This document shows positions 1 to 8,927 of a stretch of DNA of 64,000 nt, piece after piece (within the stretch, counting starts at the first letter, position 1; every line of letters begins with the position of its first letter). The notes beneath the pieces were generated by a model. That model did not search any database. It saw nothing but the letters and a program-made list of their open reading frames with translations, and was not told where the DNA came from. The position numbers and the translations under genes were made by a program. The DNA comes from an uncultured Pseudokineococcus sp. Lineage in GTDB: Bacteria > Actinomycetota > Actinomycetes > Actinomycetales > Quadrisphaeraceae. The DNA lies in NCBI RefSeq assembly GCF_947499845.1, contig NZ_CANMPM010000001.1:124001-188000 (forward strand), given 5' to 3'.

Positions 1-72
1 ACCTCCTCGGCGGGGTGAGCCGTGGTCGACCGCCGGGCGGTCGGGGACAGCCGTGACGGCATCGTGACGCCA

Positions 73-116
73 GCGGGGCCTCCCGCGTTCGCGGAGCCGG
101 GGCCCCGCGTCGTTTA
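73..116 (+). terminator. Terminator-like hairpin upstream of the first gene
   Basis: An 8-bp stem (GCGGGGCC at 73-80 with GGCCCCGC at 101-108) encloses a small inner hairpin and is followed by GTCGTTT, a short T run. It probably ends transcription of a gene lying left of the window. A frame ending in TGA at 16-18 could be the tail of that gene, but other frames are equally open, so it is not called. Confidence 0.45.
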
Positions 117-124
117 CTCCTCCC

Positions 125-144
125 GCGGACCGCGACCGGTCCGC
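125..144. repeat. Inverted repeat before the ABC substrate-binding gene
   Basis: GCGGACC (125-131) and GGTCCGC (138-144) form a perfect 7-bp inverted repeat with a 6-base spacer, about 50 bases upstream of the ATG at 192. It could be an operator or a leader hairpin. No regulator family can be assigned. Confidence 0.3.
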
Positions 145-191
145 CGGACACGCGCGGCGACAGCCGCGGGACACAGAAGGCGAGACCACCC

Positions 192-1202
192 ATGAGCACG
201 TCCTCGACCACGCCCGTCACCACAGCCGGGGCCCGGCCCGGCCTGCGCCGCAGCGCCGCCGTCGCCCTCTCCCTCGCCGGTGCGCTGGCCCTCTCCGCCT
301 GCGGCGGCGGCGACCAGCTCGGCGGGGAGGGCGGGTCCACGGACGCCGCCGGCGGCTCCGGCGGCGGCGAGCAGCTCGTCGTCGGCGGCGCGACCTTCAC
401 CGAGATGACGGTGATGGAGAACATGTACGCGGCCCTCCTCGAGGACGCCGGGTACGACGTCGAGATCACGGCCACCGCCGAGCGCGCCACGTACGCGCCG
501 GCGCTCATCGACGGCCAGGTCGACGTCATCCCCGAGTACGCGGCCTCCATGGCCAACTGGCTGAGCGCCGACCAGGGCGGCGGCGTCGTCCAGGCGGCTG
601 ACGTCGACGAGACGCTCGCCGCCCTCACCGACCTCGCCGACCAGGCCGGTCTCGTCGTGGGCGAGCCGACGGAGGCGAGCAGCGACAACGCCTTCTACGT
701 GACGCAGGAGTACTCCGACGCCGAGGGGGTCACCACGCTCTCGGACTTCGCGGCCGCGCAGACCGGCCCCGTCGAGATCGCGGCCGCCCAGGAGTGCCTC
801 GACCCCGAGCAGCAGCCCTTCTGCGCCGCCGTCCTGGAGGACCGCTACGGCATCCAGTTCAGCGGTGTCACCGGCGACGAGTTCGGCAGCGTGACGGGCA
901 AGCAGAAGGTCGCCGACGGGCAGGTGCCGATCGGCATCACCGGCTCGACGGACGCGACGCTCGGTGATCTCGGTCTCGTGCTCCTCGAGGACGACATGGC
1001 GGTGCAGCCCGCCAACAACATCGTCCCGGTCGGCAACGCCGAGGGCCTGCCGGACGACGCGCTGGAGGCGCTCAACGCCCTGGCGCCCGTGCTCACGACC
1101 GAGGACCTCGGCCAGCTCAACGCCCAGGTCGACCAGGAGCGGCTCCTGCCCGAGGACGTCGCCCGCGACTACCTCGTCGAGAAGGGCCTCATCGAGGGGT
1201 GA
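192..1202 (+). CDS. Glycine betaine/osmoprotectant ABC transporter substrate-binding lipoprotein
   Basis: 336 residues. After an Arg-containing start the hydrophobic stretch VALSLAGALALSAC ends in a lipobox (LSAC), so the mature protein is a lipid-anchored extracytoplasmic binding protein. The remainder matches the OpuAC/ProX/OsmF family, with a start of the GATFTEMTVMENMYAALLE type and a VIPEYAASMANWL segment. In the family the protein delivers betaine, choline or proline-betaine to an ABC permease. The permease and ATPase are not in the window and presumably lie to the left. An AAGGCGAG ribosome site precedes the ATG. The ligand cannot be read from the sequence. Confidence 0.88.
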   Translation: MSTSSTTPVTTAGARPGLRRSAAVALSLAGALALSACGGGDQLGGEGGSTDAAGGSGGGEQLVVGGATFTEMTVMENMYAALLEDAGYDVEITATAERATYAPALIDGQVDVIPEYAASMANWLSADQGGGVVQAADVDETLAALTDLADQAGLVVGEPTEASSDNAFYVTQEYSDAEGVTTLSDFAAAQTGPVEIAAAQECLDPEQQPFCAAVLEDRYGIQFSGVTGDEFGSVTGKQKVADGQVPIGITGSTDATLGDLGLVLLEDDMAVQPANNIVPVGNAEGLPDDALEALNALAPVLTTEDLGQLNAQVDQERLLPEDVARDYLVEKGLIEG

Positions 1203-1870
1203 GGACCACGGCCCTGGTGGCGGCGCTCGTCCTCGCGGCGGCCGTGCCGGCCTGCAGCGGCGAGGGCGGCGCTCCGGAGGTCGAGGTGCCCAGCGGGGCG
1301 CCGTCGGCCCCGGGCTCGCCGTCGCGGGGCGCGGACCCCGCGACGAGCGGCGGAGCGCCGTCCACCGGGCCGGCCCCCTCCGGGGAGGCGGGCCCGTCCT
1401 CGCCGACCGGGGCGGACGGGCCCGCCTCCCTGCGGGTGCTCGGCGAGCGGCCGGAGGACGAGGAGGACCAGCGCGTCCTCGACGCCTACACGGCCTTCTG
1501 GCGCGAGGACGTCGCCGTGCTGGCCGACCCTGGGCGACCGCTCGACCGGCTCTCCGCGCTGGCGGTCGACCCCCAGCTGCGGCGGACGACGGACTACGTG
1601 GCGGGCCAGCGCGACGCCGGCCTGCGCGCCAGCGGTGAGGTGGTCGTCGACCCCCGGGTCGTCGGGCGGGCGGGCGACGACGCCGTGGTCGCGGACTGCC
1701 TGGACGACAGCGGGCTCCTCGCCGTGGACGCCGCGAGCGGCGAGGCGGACCCCGCGTCCGCGGGGGACCGGGTGGCCGTGCAGGTGGCGATGCGCCGGCT
1801 CGACGGCCCCTGGGTCGTCGCCGACGTGCAGCCGGCGGACGCCGCGCTCTGCCAGGGCGACGCCCCCTGA
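1199..1870 (+). CDS. Putative lipoprotein of unknown function
   Basis: 223 residues. The GTG start overlaps the TGA of the preceding gene (GTGA), suggesting translational coupling to the binding protein. The N-terminus is a lipoprotein signal, with LVAALVLAAAVPAC forming the lipobox. A Pro/Ser/Gly-rich linker runs to about residue 80. A folded domain of about 130 residues follows, including an FWREDVAVLADPGRPLDRLSAL-like helix and an RLDGPWVVADV strand near the end. That layout resembles the NTF2-like or DUF-type extracellular domains of actinobacterial lipoproteins, but I do not recognise a named family. It may assist the osmolyte transporter or be an unrelated surface protein. Confidence 0.7.
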   Translation: MRTTALVAALVLAAAVPACSGEGGAPEVEVPSGAPSAPGSPSRGADPATSGGAPSTGPAPSGEAGPSSPTGADGPASLRVLGERPEDEEDQRVLDAYTAFWREDVAVLADPGRPLDRLSALAVDPQLRRTTDYVAGQRDAGLRASGEVVVDPRVVGRAGDDAVVADCLDDSGLLAVDAASGEADPASAGDRVAVQVAMRRLDGPWVVADVQPADAALCQGDAP

Positions 1871-2006
1871 GCCCACGGGCCCGCGCGGGGCGCACCGACG
1901 CCACGGACGGGTGCCACCGGGCCCTCGAGCGGCCGGTCAGCCCTCGCCGGGTCTAACGTGCGGCCGTCGCCGCGGCGCCCGTCGCGGTGGGAGGGGAGGG
2001 GCGCGC

Positions 2007-3098
2007 GTGCGACGCACGACCACCACGGGCCTGGCGGCCGGCGGAGCCGTGGCCCTCCTCGCCGCCCTCGTCAGCGCCCCCGCCTCCGCCGCTCCGGGCC
2101 CGGGCGGCCAGGTGGGCTCGCAGGTGGGTGCGGGCGCCGACGACTCCGGCCTCAGCGCCCGGGCGGTCGAGGTGCGCGTGCAGCTCACCGGCAACGGCGT
2201 CGCCGACGGGGGAGTCGGAGGCGGGGCCGCCACGCGCGTCGTGCGCAAGCCACCGGCCTGCTGGTGGGACGGGCCGCTCTACGACGCGGCCGAGTTCCGC
2301 GACGCCAAGAACGACGCCCGCTACCGCGCGGTGGGCGCCGAGGCGCTGCGCCTCCCGCCGGTCGCCGACGTCGACGCGCTCGCGGAGGAGGACGGCGGGT
2401 GGTTCCTGCTCACCGGTCGGTCGACGTCCGGTGACGACCTCGCCGGCACACCCGGCCGGCTGTTCGACTACACCGACGCGGCGGACGACTGCCGCGCGGC
2501 GCTCGGCGCCGGCGCCACGGGCGGCCCCGGGTCCGAGTGGCTGTTCCTGCCGACGGGCACCGCGCCGCCGGCTCCGCCGCCGCCCGTCCTGACGGCCGAG
2601 GAGCTGCGCGAGGTGGCCGAGGAGGCCATGACCATCCCCGACCCCGAGGTGGCCACCAACCCGGTGGGCCGCGGGTACGTGCGGCTCCCGAGCTGGCTGT
2701 GGCTGGAGGACGGCCCCTCGGCCGCGGACGGCTTCGCGCCCGTCGAGGTCACCGCCACCGCCGGGGCGAGCTCAGCCACCGTCCGCGCCGCGCCGGAGCG
2801 CTTCACGGCCACCTCGGCGACGGGGGACGCCACCTGCTCCGCGGACTCGGCGCGCACGGCGTGGACGGCGAGCGCGTCCGAGGACGCGGCCTGCCTCCTC
2901 GTGCCCGAGCGCTCGAGCGCCGCGAGCGGCGACCCCGCCGGCTGGCCGGTCGTCGTGACGACCTCCTACGCCACGAGCTGGGAGGGACGGACCGCCGGGG
3001 GTCCGCTGCAGGGGGGCGGTCTCGGGCTCGAGACGCGCTCGAGCACCTTCGGGCTGCCCGTGGCCGAGGTGCAGTCGCTCGTGCTCCGGGACGGCTGA
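2007..3098 (+). CDS. Secreted protein of unknown function
   Basis: 363 residues from GTG 2007, chosen because GAGGGGAGGG lies at 1991-2000 and a clean signal peptide follows (LAAGGAVALLAALVSAPASA, cleavage likely after ASA). The mature part has an N-terminal region with a KPPACWWDGPLYD motif. A C-terminal domain of about 180 residues carries NPVGRGYVRLPSWLWLEDG and cysteines near DATCSAD and DAACLLV. That LP-WLWL pattern is seen in secreted actinomycete proteins of undefined role, so an extracellular or wall-associated structural or binding function is a guess. No catalytic motif is visible. The gene stands alone between the lipoprotein pair and the PH-domain operon. Confidence 0.75.
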   Translation: MRRTTTTGLAAGGAVALLAALVSAPASAAPGPGGQVGSQVGAGADDSGLSARAVEVRVQLTGNGVADGGVGGGAATRVVRKPPACWWDGPLYDAAEFRDAKNDARYRAVGAEALRLPPVADVDALAEEDGGWFLLTGRSTSGDDLAGTPGRLFDYTDAADDCRAALGAGATGGPGSEWLFLPTGTAPPAPPPPVLTAEELREVAEEAMTIPDPEVATNPVGRGYVRLPSWLWLEDGPSAADGFAPVEVTATAGASSATVRAAPERFTATSATGDATCSADSARTAWTASASEDAACLLVPERSSAASGDPAGWPVVVTTSYATSWEGRTAGGPLQGGGLGLETRSSTFGLPVAEVQSLVLRDG

Positions 3099-3243
3099 CC
3101 GCTCCTCCTGGTGCGGCGCCCGGAGGACGCCCCGGGTGGGGTGCCGCCGGGCGCGCCGGGCGGACGAGCCCACGGGCGCGTGCCACCCTCGAGCCACGTC
3201 CGGGGGGTCCCGGACGACCAGGACGAGCGCGCGGCGGGGAGAC

Positions 3244-3744
3244 ATGGCAGCGAGGGCGGACGACGGGGTCTTCGACCCCGAGGGCGTGAGCTGGACCCGG
3301 GTGTCGCCGCGGCTGGCGACGGTCCGGCGGGTGGGCAGCGCCATCGGGACGCTGGTGCCGCTGGTGCCGGCGGTGCTCCTCGCCGTCCTCCTCGACCGGT
3401 GGTGGATCCTCCTTCTCTGGCTGCCCTTCGCCGCCGTCGGGGTCCTGCGCCAGGTCGTCATCGGGCGCCAGGTCGCCGCCATCGGCTACGCCGAGCGCGA
3501 CGACGACCTCCTCGTCCGCCAGGGCCTCCTCTTCCGGACCCTCGTCGTCGTGCCCTACGGCCGCATGCAGTACGTCGACGTCACCGCCGGGCCGGTCGAC
3601 CGCTGGGCGGGCATCGCCACCGTCCAGCTCCACACCGCCTCGGCCGGCACCGACGCGAGCATCCCCGGGCTGCCGCCCGCCGAGGCCGAGCGGCTGCGCG
3701 ACCGCCTCGCCTCCCGCGGCGAGGCCCGGATGGCGGGCCTGTGA
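3244..3744 (+). CDS. PH domain-containing membrane protein (YdbS-like)
   Basis: 166 residues from ATG 3244, preceded by GGGGA. Two membrane segments lie around residues 30-75 (LVPLVPAVLLAVLLDRWWILLLWLPFAAVGVL). A bacterial PH domain (bPH_2, DUF304) follows, with the family's RQGLLFRTLVVVPYGRMQYVDV pattern and the terminal TASAGTDASIPGL element. The next gene, overlapping by GTGA, encodes the multi-domain partner of the YdbT type. In Bacillus the YdbS/YdbT pair protects against certain antimicrobial peptides. Here the role is inferred from the family only. Confidence 0.85.
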   Translation: MAARADDGVFDPEGVSWTRVSPRLATVRRVGSAIGTLVPLVPAVLLAVLLDRWWILLLWLPFAAVGVLRQVVIGRQVAAIGYAERDDDLLVRQGLLFRTLVVVPYGRMQYVDVTAGPVDRWAGIATVQLHTASAGTDASIPGLPPAEAERLRDRLASRGEARMAGL

Positions 3745-5513
3745 CGGCAGCGCCGCCGCCCGGGCCCGGCGACGTCGCGGAGCCCGACCGCCCGGGCGCT
3801 CCCGACCTCGGCACCCCGGACCCGAGCACCTCGGACCCGAGCACCTCGGACCCGAGCACCTCGGACCCGGGCGGCCCTGCGGACCCGGGCGGCCCTGCGG
3901 ACCCGCCGGACGACGTCGCCGCCGCGGCGGCCACCGGCGTCCGCGACCCCGAGCCGGCGCCCGAGGCCGACGGCACGTGGAAGCGCATGCACCCCGTCAC
4001 CCCGCTGGTGCGGGGGTGGGCGGTGCTCGCCGTCCTCCTCTTCTTCGTCGTCCAGCAGCGCGGCGAGCGCGCCTTCTCGCCCGGCGACGGCGGCGGCGGC
4101 GACGCCTTCGGGCGCTTCCAGCTCCTCTTCACCCTCGGCCTCGTCGGCGTCGGCGCGCTCGTCGTCGCCGCGTGGGCGTACGTGACCTGGCGGTTCACCC
4201 GCTTCCGGGTGGGGGAGGAGGTCGTCGAGCTGCGCACCGGCGTCCTCTTCCGCCAGCACCGGCGCGTCCGCCTCGACCGCCTGCAGGCCGTCGACGTCGT
4301 CCAGCCGCTCGTGGCGCGGCTGACGGGCCTGTCCGAGCTCAAGCTCGAGGTGGCGGGCGGCAGCGGCTCCGACGTGTCGCTGGCCTACCTGCGCTCGGCC
4401 GACGCCCAGCGCCTGCGCCGCACGCTGCTGGCGCGGGCCGCCGGCGTGCAGGTGGACGAGACCGGCGAGGCGCCCGAGGCGCCCGAGCGGGAGGTGCTGC
4501 AGGTCCCGGTCGACCGGCTCCTGCTGAGCATGCTGCGCTCCGTCTGGCCCGTGATCGGCGCCGTCGCCCTCGTCGTGCTCGTCGTCGTCGTGGTGGTGAC
4601 GGGCGAGCCCGGCATCGCCTTCGGCCTCGTCCCCGCGGCGCTCGGCGTGGCCACCGGGGTCTGGGGCGCCTTCTCGCGGGGCTTCGGCTTCCGCATCGCC
4701 GCGTCGCCGGACGGGCTGCGCCTGCGCCACGGCCTCACGGAGACGCGCGCGCAGACCGTGCCCCCGGGGCGGGTGCAGGCCGTGCGGCTGCGGCAGCCGC
4801 TGCTGTGGCGCGGCCCCGACTGGTGGGCCATGGAGATGGACGTGGCCGGGTACGCGGGCGGCGGCGCCGACGACGCCGGCAAGGAGACGGTGCTCCTGCC
4901 CGTCGGCACGCGCGCGCAGGCCGTCGAGGTCCTCTCCCTCCTCCTGCCCGACCCAGGCTGCGAGGACCCGGCGGGCGTCCTGGGGGCCGGGCTCGAGGGC
5001 ACCGGCCGCACGCACGGCTGGGTCGACGCCCCGCGCTCGGCGCGCTGGCTGGACCCGGTGGCCTGGCGGCGGCGCGGCTACCGCACCACCGGCACGGCCC
5101 TCCTCGTGCGCAGCGGCCGCCTCGTGCGCCAGCTCGACGTCGTCCCCCACGAGCGCACGCAGAGCCTCGGCCTGGAGCAGGGGCCGCTGCAGCGCCGGCT
5201 CGGGCTCGCCACCGTGACCGCCCACGCGACCCCCGGCCCGGTCCGCCCGCGCGCCGAGCACCTGGCCGCGCCCGACGCCGCCCGGCTCCTCGCCGAGCAG
5301 GCCGCCCGTGCCCGCGCCGCCCGCAGCAGCGCCGGCCCCGAGCGCTGGATGGAGGACCTCGCCGCCGCCTCGCGGGGCGCGGCGGGCGCCACGGGCGGGA
5401 CGCGGGAGGGCGCCGCGCCGGACGCGGGCGGCACCGGGCCGTCCCCGGTGGAGGACGCCCGGCCGGACGTCGTCGCGCGCCCTCCCGCCCCGGGGCGGGA
5501 GGATGCGCCGTGA
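3741..5513 (+). CDS. Multi-PH-domain membrane protein (YdbT-like)
   Basis: 590 residues from GTG 3741, overlapping the TGA of its YdbS-like partner (GTGA). The first 85 residues are a Pro/Asp/Ser-rich low-complexity tail with DNA-level tandem repeats. Membrane pairs follow near residues 95-155 and 265-310. The bPH_2 modules have characteristic starts (EVVELRTGVLFRQHRRVRLDRLQAVDV, LRLRHGLTETRAQTVPPGRVQAV and a third near LLVRSGRLVRQLDVVPHERTQSL). Three PH repeats are the normal YdbT layout. The C-terminal 90 residues are again low complexity. It probably forms a membrane complex with the preceding protein. Confidence 0.85.
   Translation: MTAAPPPGPGDVAEPDRPGAPDLGTPDPSTSDPSTSDPSTSDPGGPADPGGPADPPDDVAAAAATGVRDPEPAPEADGTWKRMHPVTPLVRGWAVLAVLLFFVVQQRGERAFSPGDGGGGDAFGRFQLLFTLGLVGVGALVVAAWAYVTWRFTRFRVGEEVVELRTGVLFRQHRRVRLDRLQAVDVVQPLVARLTGLSELKLEVAGGSGSDVSLAYLRSADAQRLRRTLLARAAGVQVDETGEAPEAPEREVLQVPVDRLLLSMLRSVWPVIGAVALVVLVVVVVVTGEPGIAFGLVPAALGVATGVWGAFSRGFGFRIAASPDGLRLRHGLTETRAQTVPPGRVQAVRLRQPLLWRGPDWWAMEMDVAGYAGGGADDAGKETVLLPVGTRAQAVEVLSLLLPDPGCEDPAGVLGAGLEGTGRTHGWVDAPRSARWLDPVAWRRRGYRTTGTALLVRSGRLVRQLDVVPHERTQSLGLEQGPLQRRLGLATVTAHATPGPVRPRAEHLAAPDAARLLAEQAARARAARSSAGPERWMEDLAAASRGAAGATGGTREGAAPDAGGTGPSPVEDARPDVVARPPAPGREDAP
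3819..3899 (+). repeat. In-frame tandem repeats in the YdbT-like N-terminal tail
   Basis: Three perfect copies of the 15-mer GACCCGAGCACCTCG (3819-3863, encoding DPSTS) are followed by two copies of an 18-mer GACCCGGGCGGCCCTGCG (3864-3899, encoding DPGGPA). All are multiples of three, so copy-number change would lengthen or shorten the disordered tail without frameshift. Confidence 0.9.
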
Positions 5514-6001
5514 CCACCGTGGAGCGCACCATGCCCTGCCCGCGCGAGGACGTCGTCGACGTGCTATCCGACGGGTGGCTCTACGGCCTGTGGGTCGTCG
5601 GCGCCACGCGCATCCGTGCGGTCGAGGGCCGCTGGCCGGCCGAGGGCCAGCGGCTGCACCACTCCACGGGGCCCTGGCCGCTGCACCTGGACGACCACAC
5701 GACCGTCCTGGCCTCCGACCTGCCCGACCGGATCGTGCTGACCGCGCGCGGCTGGCCGTGGGGCCAGGCCCGCATCGACATCCGCCTCGAGCAGGCGCCC
5801 GGCGGCGGCACGCGCGTCGTCATGTGGGAGGACGTCATCACGGGCGTCATGCTCCTCGTTCCCCAGCCGCTGCGCGCCCTCCTGCTCGGCCCGCGGCAGC
5901 GCGAGTGCCTCAACCGCCTCGAGCAGCTCGTGCTCGGCCGCACCGGCCGGCGCTCGCCCGACGAGGAGGACGACGACGTCGCGGGCCGCGCCCGCGAGTA
6001 G
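5510..6001 (+). CDS. SRPBCC family protein (polyketide cyclase/dehydrase-like)
   Basis: 163 residues from GTG 5510, which overlaps the previous TGA (GTGA) and makes a three-gene coupled run with the PH-domain genes. The START-like SRPBCC fold is recognisable from MPCPREDVVDVLSDGWLYGLWVVGATRIRAVEGRWP at the start, the central strands LDDHTTVLASDLPDRIVLTARGWPWGQARIDIRLE and the long C-terminal helix after RVVMWEDV. Such proteins bind hydrophobic ligands. The ligand is unknown. It ends in TAG and faces a convergent methyltransferase gene. Confidence 0.8.
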   Translation: MTTVERTMPCPREDVVDVLSDGWLYGLWVVGATRIRAVEGRWPAEGQRLHHSTGPWPLHLDDHTTVLASDLPDRIVLTARGWPWGQARIDIRLEQAPGGGTRVVMWEDVITGVMLLVPQPLRALLLGPRQRECLNRLEQLVLGRTGRRSPDEEDDDVAGRARE

Positions 6002-6036
6002 GCCGGTGCGACGCCGGTCCCGGCGCCCGTGCGGCG

Positions 6037-6768
6037 TCACGCCCGGCGCAGGACCACCGCGACGTCGGTGACGGCGAAGAGGAACTGGCCGGCGTCCGCG
6101 AGGGCGCGCAGGTCCTCGACCCAGCCCGCGGCCCGCGCCGCGAGCGCGGGCTCGTCGCCCGCGGCCGCCAGCACGGCGGTGGCCACCTTCCAGGCCACCG
6201 AGCCGTCGTCGAAGCGCCGGTGCCCGTCGGCCCAGACCTCCACGCCCTCCACCTCCCAGGGCGCGCCGCGCGCGCCGGAGGCGTCCGAGAGCGCGAGCAG
6301 CTTGCGCCCCATGAAGCCGTCCGAGCGCGGCGCCGGGCCGTGGGCCGCGGCGACGAAGCGGTCGACGAGGGCTCGGGTGAGCCCGTCGTCGGAGCTCGTG
6401 AAGAGGGCGGTGTCCCAGTCGCTGTGCGCGAGCACGAGCCGTCCGCCCGGCGCGACGGCGCGGTGGCAGTCGACGAGGTGGTCCACGGGTGAGCCGAGGT
6501 GCTCGACGACGTTGAGGGACACCGCGGCGTCGAGGCTCCCGTCCGCCAGGGGCACGCCCTCGTCGAGGTCGGCCAGCCGGCTGCGCACCCGGGCGTCGGC
6601 GAGCACGTCGTCGTCGAGGCCCGAGGTGCGGTCCAGGGCGTGCACGCGGCGGGGCCCCGCGGCGAGCAGGGCGCGCACGGTGCGTCCCGGCCCGCAGCCG
6701 AGGTCGGCGACCTCGAGCCCCGCGAGGTCCTCCCCGACCAGCGCCGCCACCCGCTCGTGCCTGCCCAC
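6037..6768 (-). CDS. Class I SAM-dependent methyltransferase
   Basis: 243 residues from GTG at 6768 reading left. The start is fixed by a TACTGT -10 box ending 6 bases before it, while upstream in-frame codons lack a start. Motif I is VADLGCGPGRTVRALL (SAM binding). The acidic and post-I motifs are VHALDRTSG and LDAAVSLNVVEHL, followed by the APGGRLVLAHSDWDT motif III region. The VEHL and HSDWDTALF features resemble enzymes that methylate small metabolites or quinones, but the substrate cannot be assigned. It is divergent from the DUF2520 gene, with 69 bases between the start codons. Confidence 0.85.
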   Translation of the reverse strand: MGRHERVAALVGEDLAGLEVADLGCGPGRTVRALLAAGPRRVHALDRTSGLDDDVLADARVRSRLADLDEGVPLADGSLDAAVSLNVVEHLGSPVDHLVDCHRAVAPGGRLVLAHSDWDTALFTSSDDGLTRALVDRFVAAAHGPAPRSDGFMGRKLLALSDASGARGAPWEVEGVEVWADGHRRFDDGSVAWKVATAVLAAAGDEPALAARAAGWVEDLRALADAGQFLFAVTDVAVVLRRA

Positions 6769-6774
6769 GCGGCG

Positions 6775-6780
6775 ACAGTA
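6775..6780 (-). promoter_or_regulatory. Leaderless -10 box for the methyltransferase
   Basis: TACTGT on the minus strand, then 6 bases, then GTG at 6768. The spacing places the transcription start at or next to the start codon. No upstream ribosome site exists. Confidence 0.7.
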
Positions 6781-6824
6781 GGCGCCGACCCGGTCGGCGC
6801 CGGGGACGCCCCTCCGGCGCGTGC

Positions 6825-6830
6825 GAGGAT
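6825..6830 (+). promoter_or_regulatory. Probable leaderless -10 box for the DUF2520 gene
   Basis: GAGGAT, then 7 bases, then GTG 6838. This is the weaker NANNNT form of the element seen at many starts in this window. Confidence 0.45.
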
Positions 6831-6837
6831 CCGCCGC

Positions 6838-7836
6838 GTGGTCGAGCCGCCCCCCGGAGCCCCCCTCCCCGGTGACCCGCTCCCCGGTGGGCCCGCTCCC
6901 GGGAGGACGGCTCCCGCCGGTGGCGCGGATCCCGCCTCGCGCCCGGGTCGGCTCGGCGTCGGCGTCGTCAGCGGCGGGCGGGTCGGCGCCGTCCTCGGCG
7001 CCTCTCTGCGCGCCGCCGGCCACGCCGTCGTCGGCGCCAGCGGCGTCTCCGAGCGCACCCGCGAGCGCGTCGGCGCCCTCCTGCCGGGCGTGCCGCTGCT
7101 CGAGGTGCCGGAGGTCGTGCGCCGGGCCGAGCTCGTGCTGCTCGCCGTGCCCGACGACGCCCTCGCCGACCTCGTCGCCGGCGTCGCGGCCACCGGCGGC
7201 TGGCAGGCGGGCCAGCTCGTCGTCCACACCGCCGGGCGCTACGGCGTCGAGGTCCTCGCCCCGGCCCGCGCCGCGGGGGCCATCCCCCTCGCCGTGCACC
7301 CGGCCATGACCTTCACGGGCACGTCGCTCGACCTGGCCCGGCTCGTCGACTGCAGCTTCGCCGTCACCGCCCCGGGGCCCGTGCTCCCCGTGGCGCAGGC
7401 GCTCGTCGTCGAGATGGGCGGCGACCCGGTGGTCGTCGCCGAGGCCGACCGCCCGCTCTACCACGCGGCCCTCTCCCACGGCGCGAACCACCTCGTCACG
7501 CTCGTGGCCCAGGCCCGCGAGCTGCTCGCCGCCGCCGGCGTGGACGAGCCCGCGCGGGTGCTCGGACCCCTGCTGCACGCGAGCCTCGACGGCGCCGTGC
7601 GCGCGGGCGACGACGCGCTCACCGGCCCCGTCGCCCGGGCCGACGCCGGCACCCTCGCCGCCCACCGCGCCGCCCTGGCCGAGCACGCGGCCCGGTCGGG
7701 CTCGACCGAGGTGCCGGACGCCCACCGCGCCATGGCGCGGGCGACGGCGCTGCGCGCGCTCGCGCGCGGACGGCTGGCCGCGGAGGACGCCGCGCGCGTC
7801 CTCGAGCTGCTGGCCGACCCGCCGCCGCGGACGTGA
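6838..7836 (+). CDS. Rossmann-like and DUF2520 domain protein (putative NAD(P)-dependent reductase)
   Basis: 332 residues from GTG 6838. After a 40-residue Pro/Gly-rich tail, a Rossmann fold starts at [31 protein letters not shown] 6-phosphogluconate-dehydrogenase-like helical domain (DUF2520) with HPAMTFTG and [10 protein letters not shown] segments follows. The gene overlaps panC by GTGA, the usual neighbour in actinobacteria, so a role in pantothenate synthesis (a ketopantoate reductase-like step) is often suspected. That is inference from position. The C-terminal part ends with [24 protein letters not shown]. Confidence 0.85.
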   Translation: MVEPPPGAPLPGDPLPGGPAPGRTAPAGGADPASRPGRLGVGVVSGGRVGAVLGASLRAAGHAVVGASGVSERTRERVGALLPGVPLLEVPEVVRRAELVLLAVPDDALADLVAGVAATGGWQAGQLVVHTAGRYGVEVLAPARAAGAIPLAVHPAMTFTGTSLDLARLVDCSFAVTAPGPVLPVAQALVVEMGGDPVVVAEADRPLYHAALSHGANHLVTLVAQARELLAAAGVDEPARVLGPLLHASLDGAVRAGDDALTGPVARADAGTLAAHRAALAEHAARSGSTEVPDAHRAMARATALRALARGRLAAEDAARVLELLADPPPRT

Positions 7837-8918
7837 GCGCTCCGACGGGGCGCCCGGACGACCGCCCCGAGGCGAGCCCGACGGAGAGCCCGGCGACGCG
7901 CACGGGGAAGAGCGGGGGCGCGAGGGCCGTTCCGGCGGCCATGCGCAGCACCGGTCCCGACGCCGCCGCGACCGCCCCGCAGGACCCGACCGACAGGACC
8001 GCACCGGCCGCCGGGTCGGAGGGGCGGCCGCTGCTCGTGCGCACCCGCGCCGAGCTGGCGCGCGCCCGGGCCGTGCTGGAGGGCCCCGTGGCCGTCGTCA
8101 TGACGATGGGGGCGCTCCACGAGGGGCACGCCGGCCTCGTGCGCGCCGCGCGCGGGCGCGGCCGCTCGGTGGTGGCGACCGTCTTCGTCAACCCGCTGCA
8201 GTTCGGCGAGTCGCTCGACCTCGAGTCCTACCCGCGTGACCTCGAGGGGGACCTGGCGCTGCTGGGCCGGGAGGGTGTCGACGTCGTCTTCGCGCCCGCG
8301 GTGGAGGAGGTCTACCCCGGCGGGCCGCCGCAGGTGCGCGTCGCCGCCGGGCCGCTCGGGGAGGTGCTCGAGGGCGCGAGCCGGCCGGGGCACTTCGACG
8401 GCGTGCTCACCGTCGTCACCAAGCTCCTGCACCTCACCCGGCCCGACGTGGTGCTCTTCGGGCAGAAGGACGCCCAGCAGCTGCTCCTCGTGCGGCGGAT
8501 GGTCGCCGACCTGTCCTTCGACGTCGAGGTCGTGGCCGCGCCGACGGCGCGGGAGGACGACGGCCTGGCCCGGTCGAGCCGCAACGCGCGCCTCGACGCC
8601 GACGGGCGCGCCCGCGCCGCGGTGCTCTCCCGGGCGCTGCGGCGCGGCGAGGAGCGGGCCGCCGAGGGGGCGGCCGCCGTGCGCGCCGCGGCCGCGGCCG
8701 CGCTCGCGGAGGAGCCGGGCGCCGACGTCGACTACCTGGCGCTCGTGGACCCCGACGACCTCGCGGAGGTCCCCGAGGACCACCGGGGCCCGGCCCTGCT
8801 GGCCGTGGCGGCGCGCGTCGGCGCCGTCCGCCTCATCGACAACGCGCCCGTCGTCCTCGGGCCGCGGGACGGCGGTGCGGCCGAGGCGCCGGCCGGGGGA
8901 GCGGTGGGGCGCCGGTAG
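7833..8918 (+). CDS. panC: Pantothenate synthetase
   Basis: 361 residues. Condenses pantoate with beta-alanine using ATP, the last step of vitamin B5 synthesis in the cytoplasm. It carries the ATP-binding [10 protein letters not shown] signature, the [16 protein letters not shown] segment, the [29 protein letters not shown] block and SSRNARL near the KMSKS-equivalent. The start at GTG 7833 overlaps the DUF2520 stop (GTGA). It gives a disordered 65-residue extension before the conserved core, and an internal ATG at 7941 is the alternative start. The TAG stop (8916-8918) forms the first half of the lysS -10 box. panD and coaX, which commonly follow, are absent here. Confidence 0.95.
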   Translation: MSAPTGRPDDRPEASPTESPATRTGKSGGARAVPAAMRSTGPDAAATAPQDPTDRTAPAAGSEGRPLLVRTRAELARARAVLEGPVAVVMTMGALHEGHAGLVRAARGRGRSVVATVFVNPLQFGESLDLESYPRDLEGDLALLGREGVDVVFAPAVEEVYPGGPPQVRVAAGPLGEVLEGASRPGHFDGVLTVVTKLLHLTRPDVVLFGQKDAQQLLLVRRMVADLSFDVEVVAAPTAREDDGLARSSRNARLDADGRARAAVLSRALRRGEERAAEGAAAVRAAAAAALAEEPGADVDYLALVDPDDLAEVPEDHRGPALLAVAARVGAVRLIDNAPVVLGPRDGGAAEAPAGGAVGRR

Positions 8919-8921
8919 CCT
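8916..8921 (+). promoter_or_regulatory. Leaderless -10 box for lysS, overlapping the panC stop codon
   Basis: TAGCCT, of which TAG is the panC stop codon. Six bases separate it from the lysS GTG at 8928. Confidence 0.7.
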
Positions 8922-8927
8922 CGCCGG

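Noticed and set aside
3111-3740. N-terminal extension of the YdbT-like frame upstream to 3111
   Set aside because: It overlaps the YdbS-like gene in another frame and is Arg/Pro-rich. The GTGA overlap at 3741 gives a natural start.
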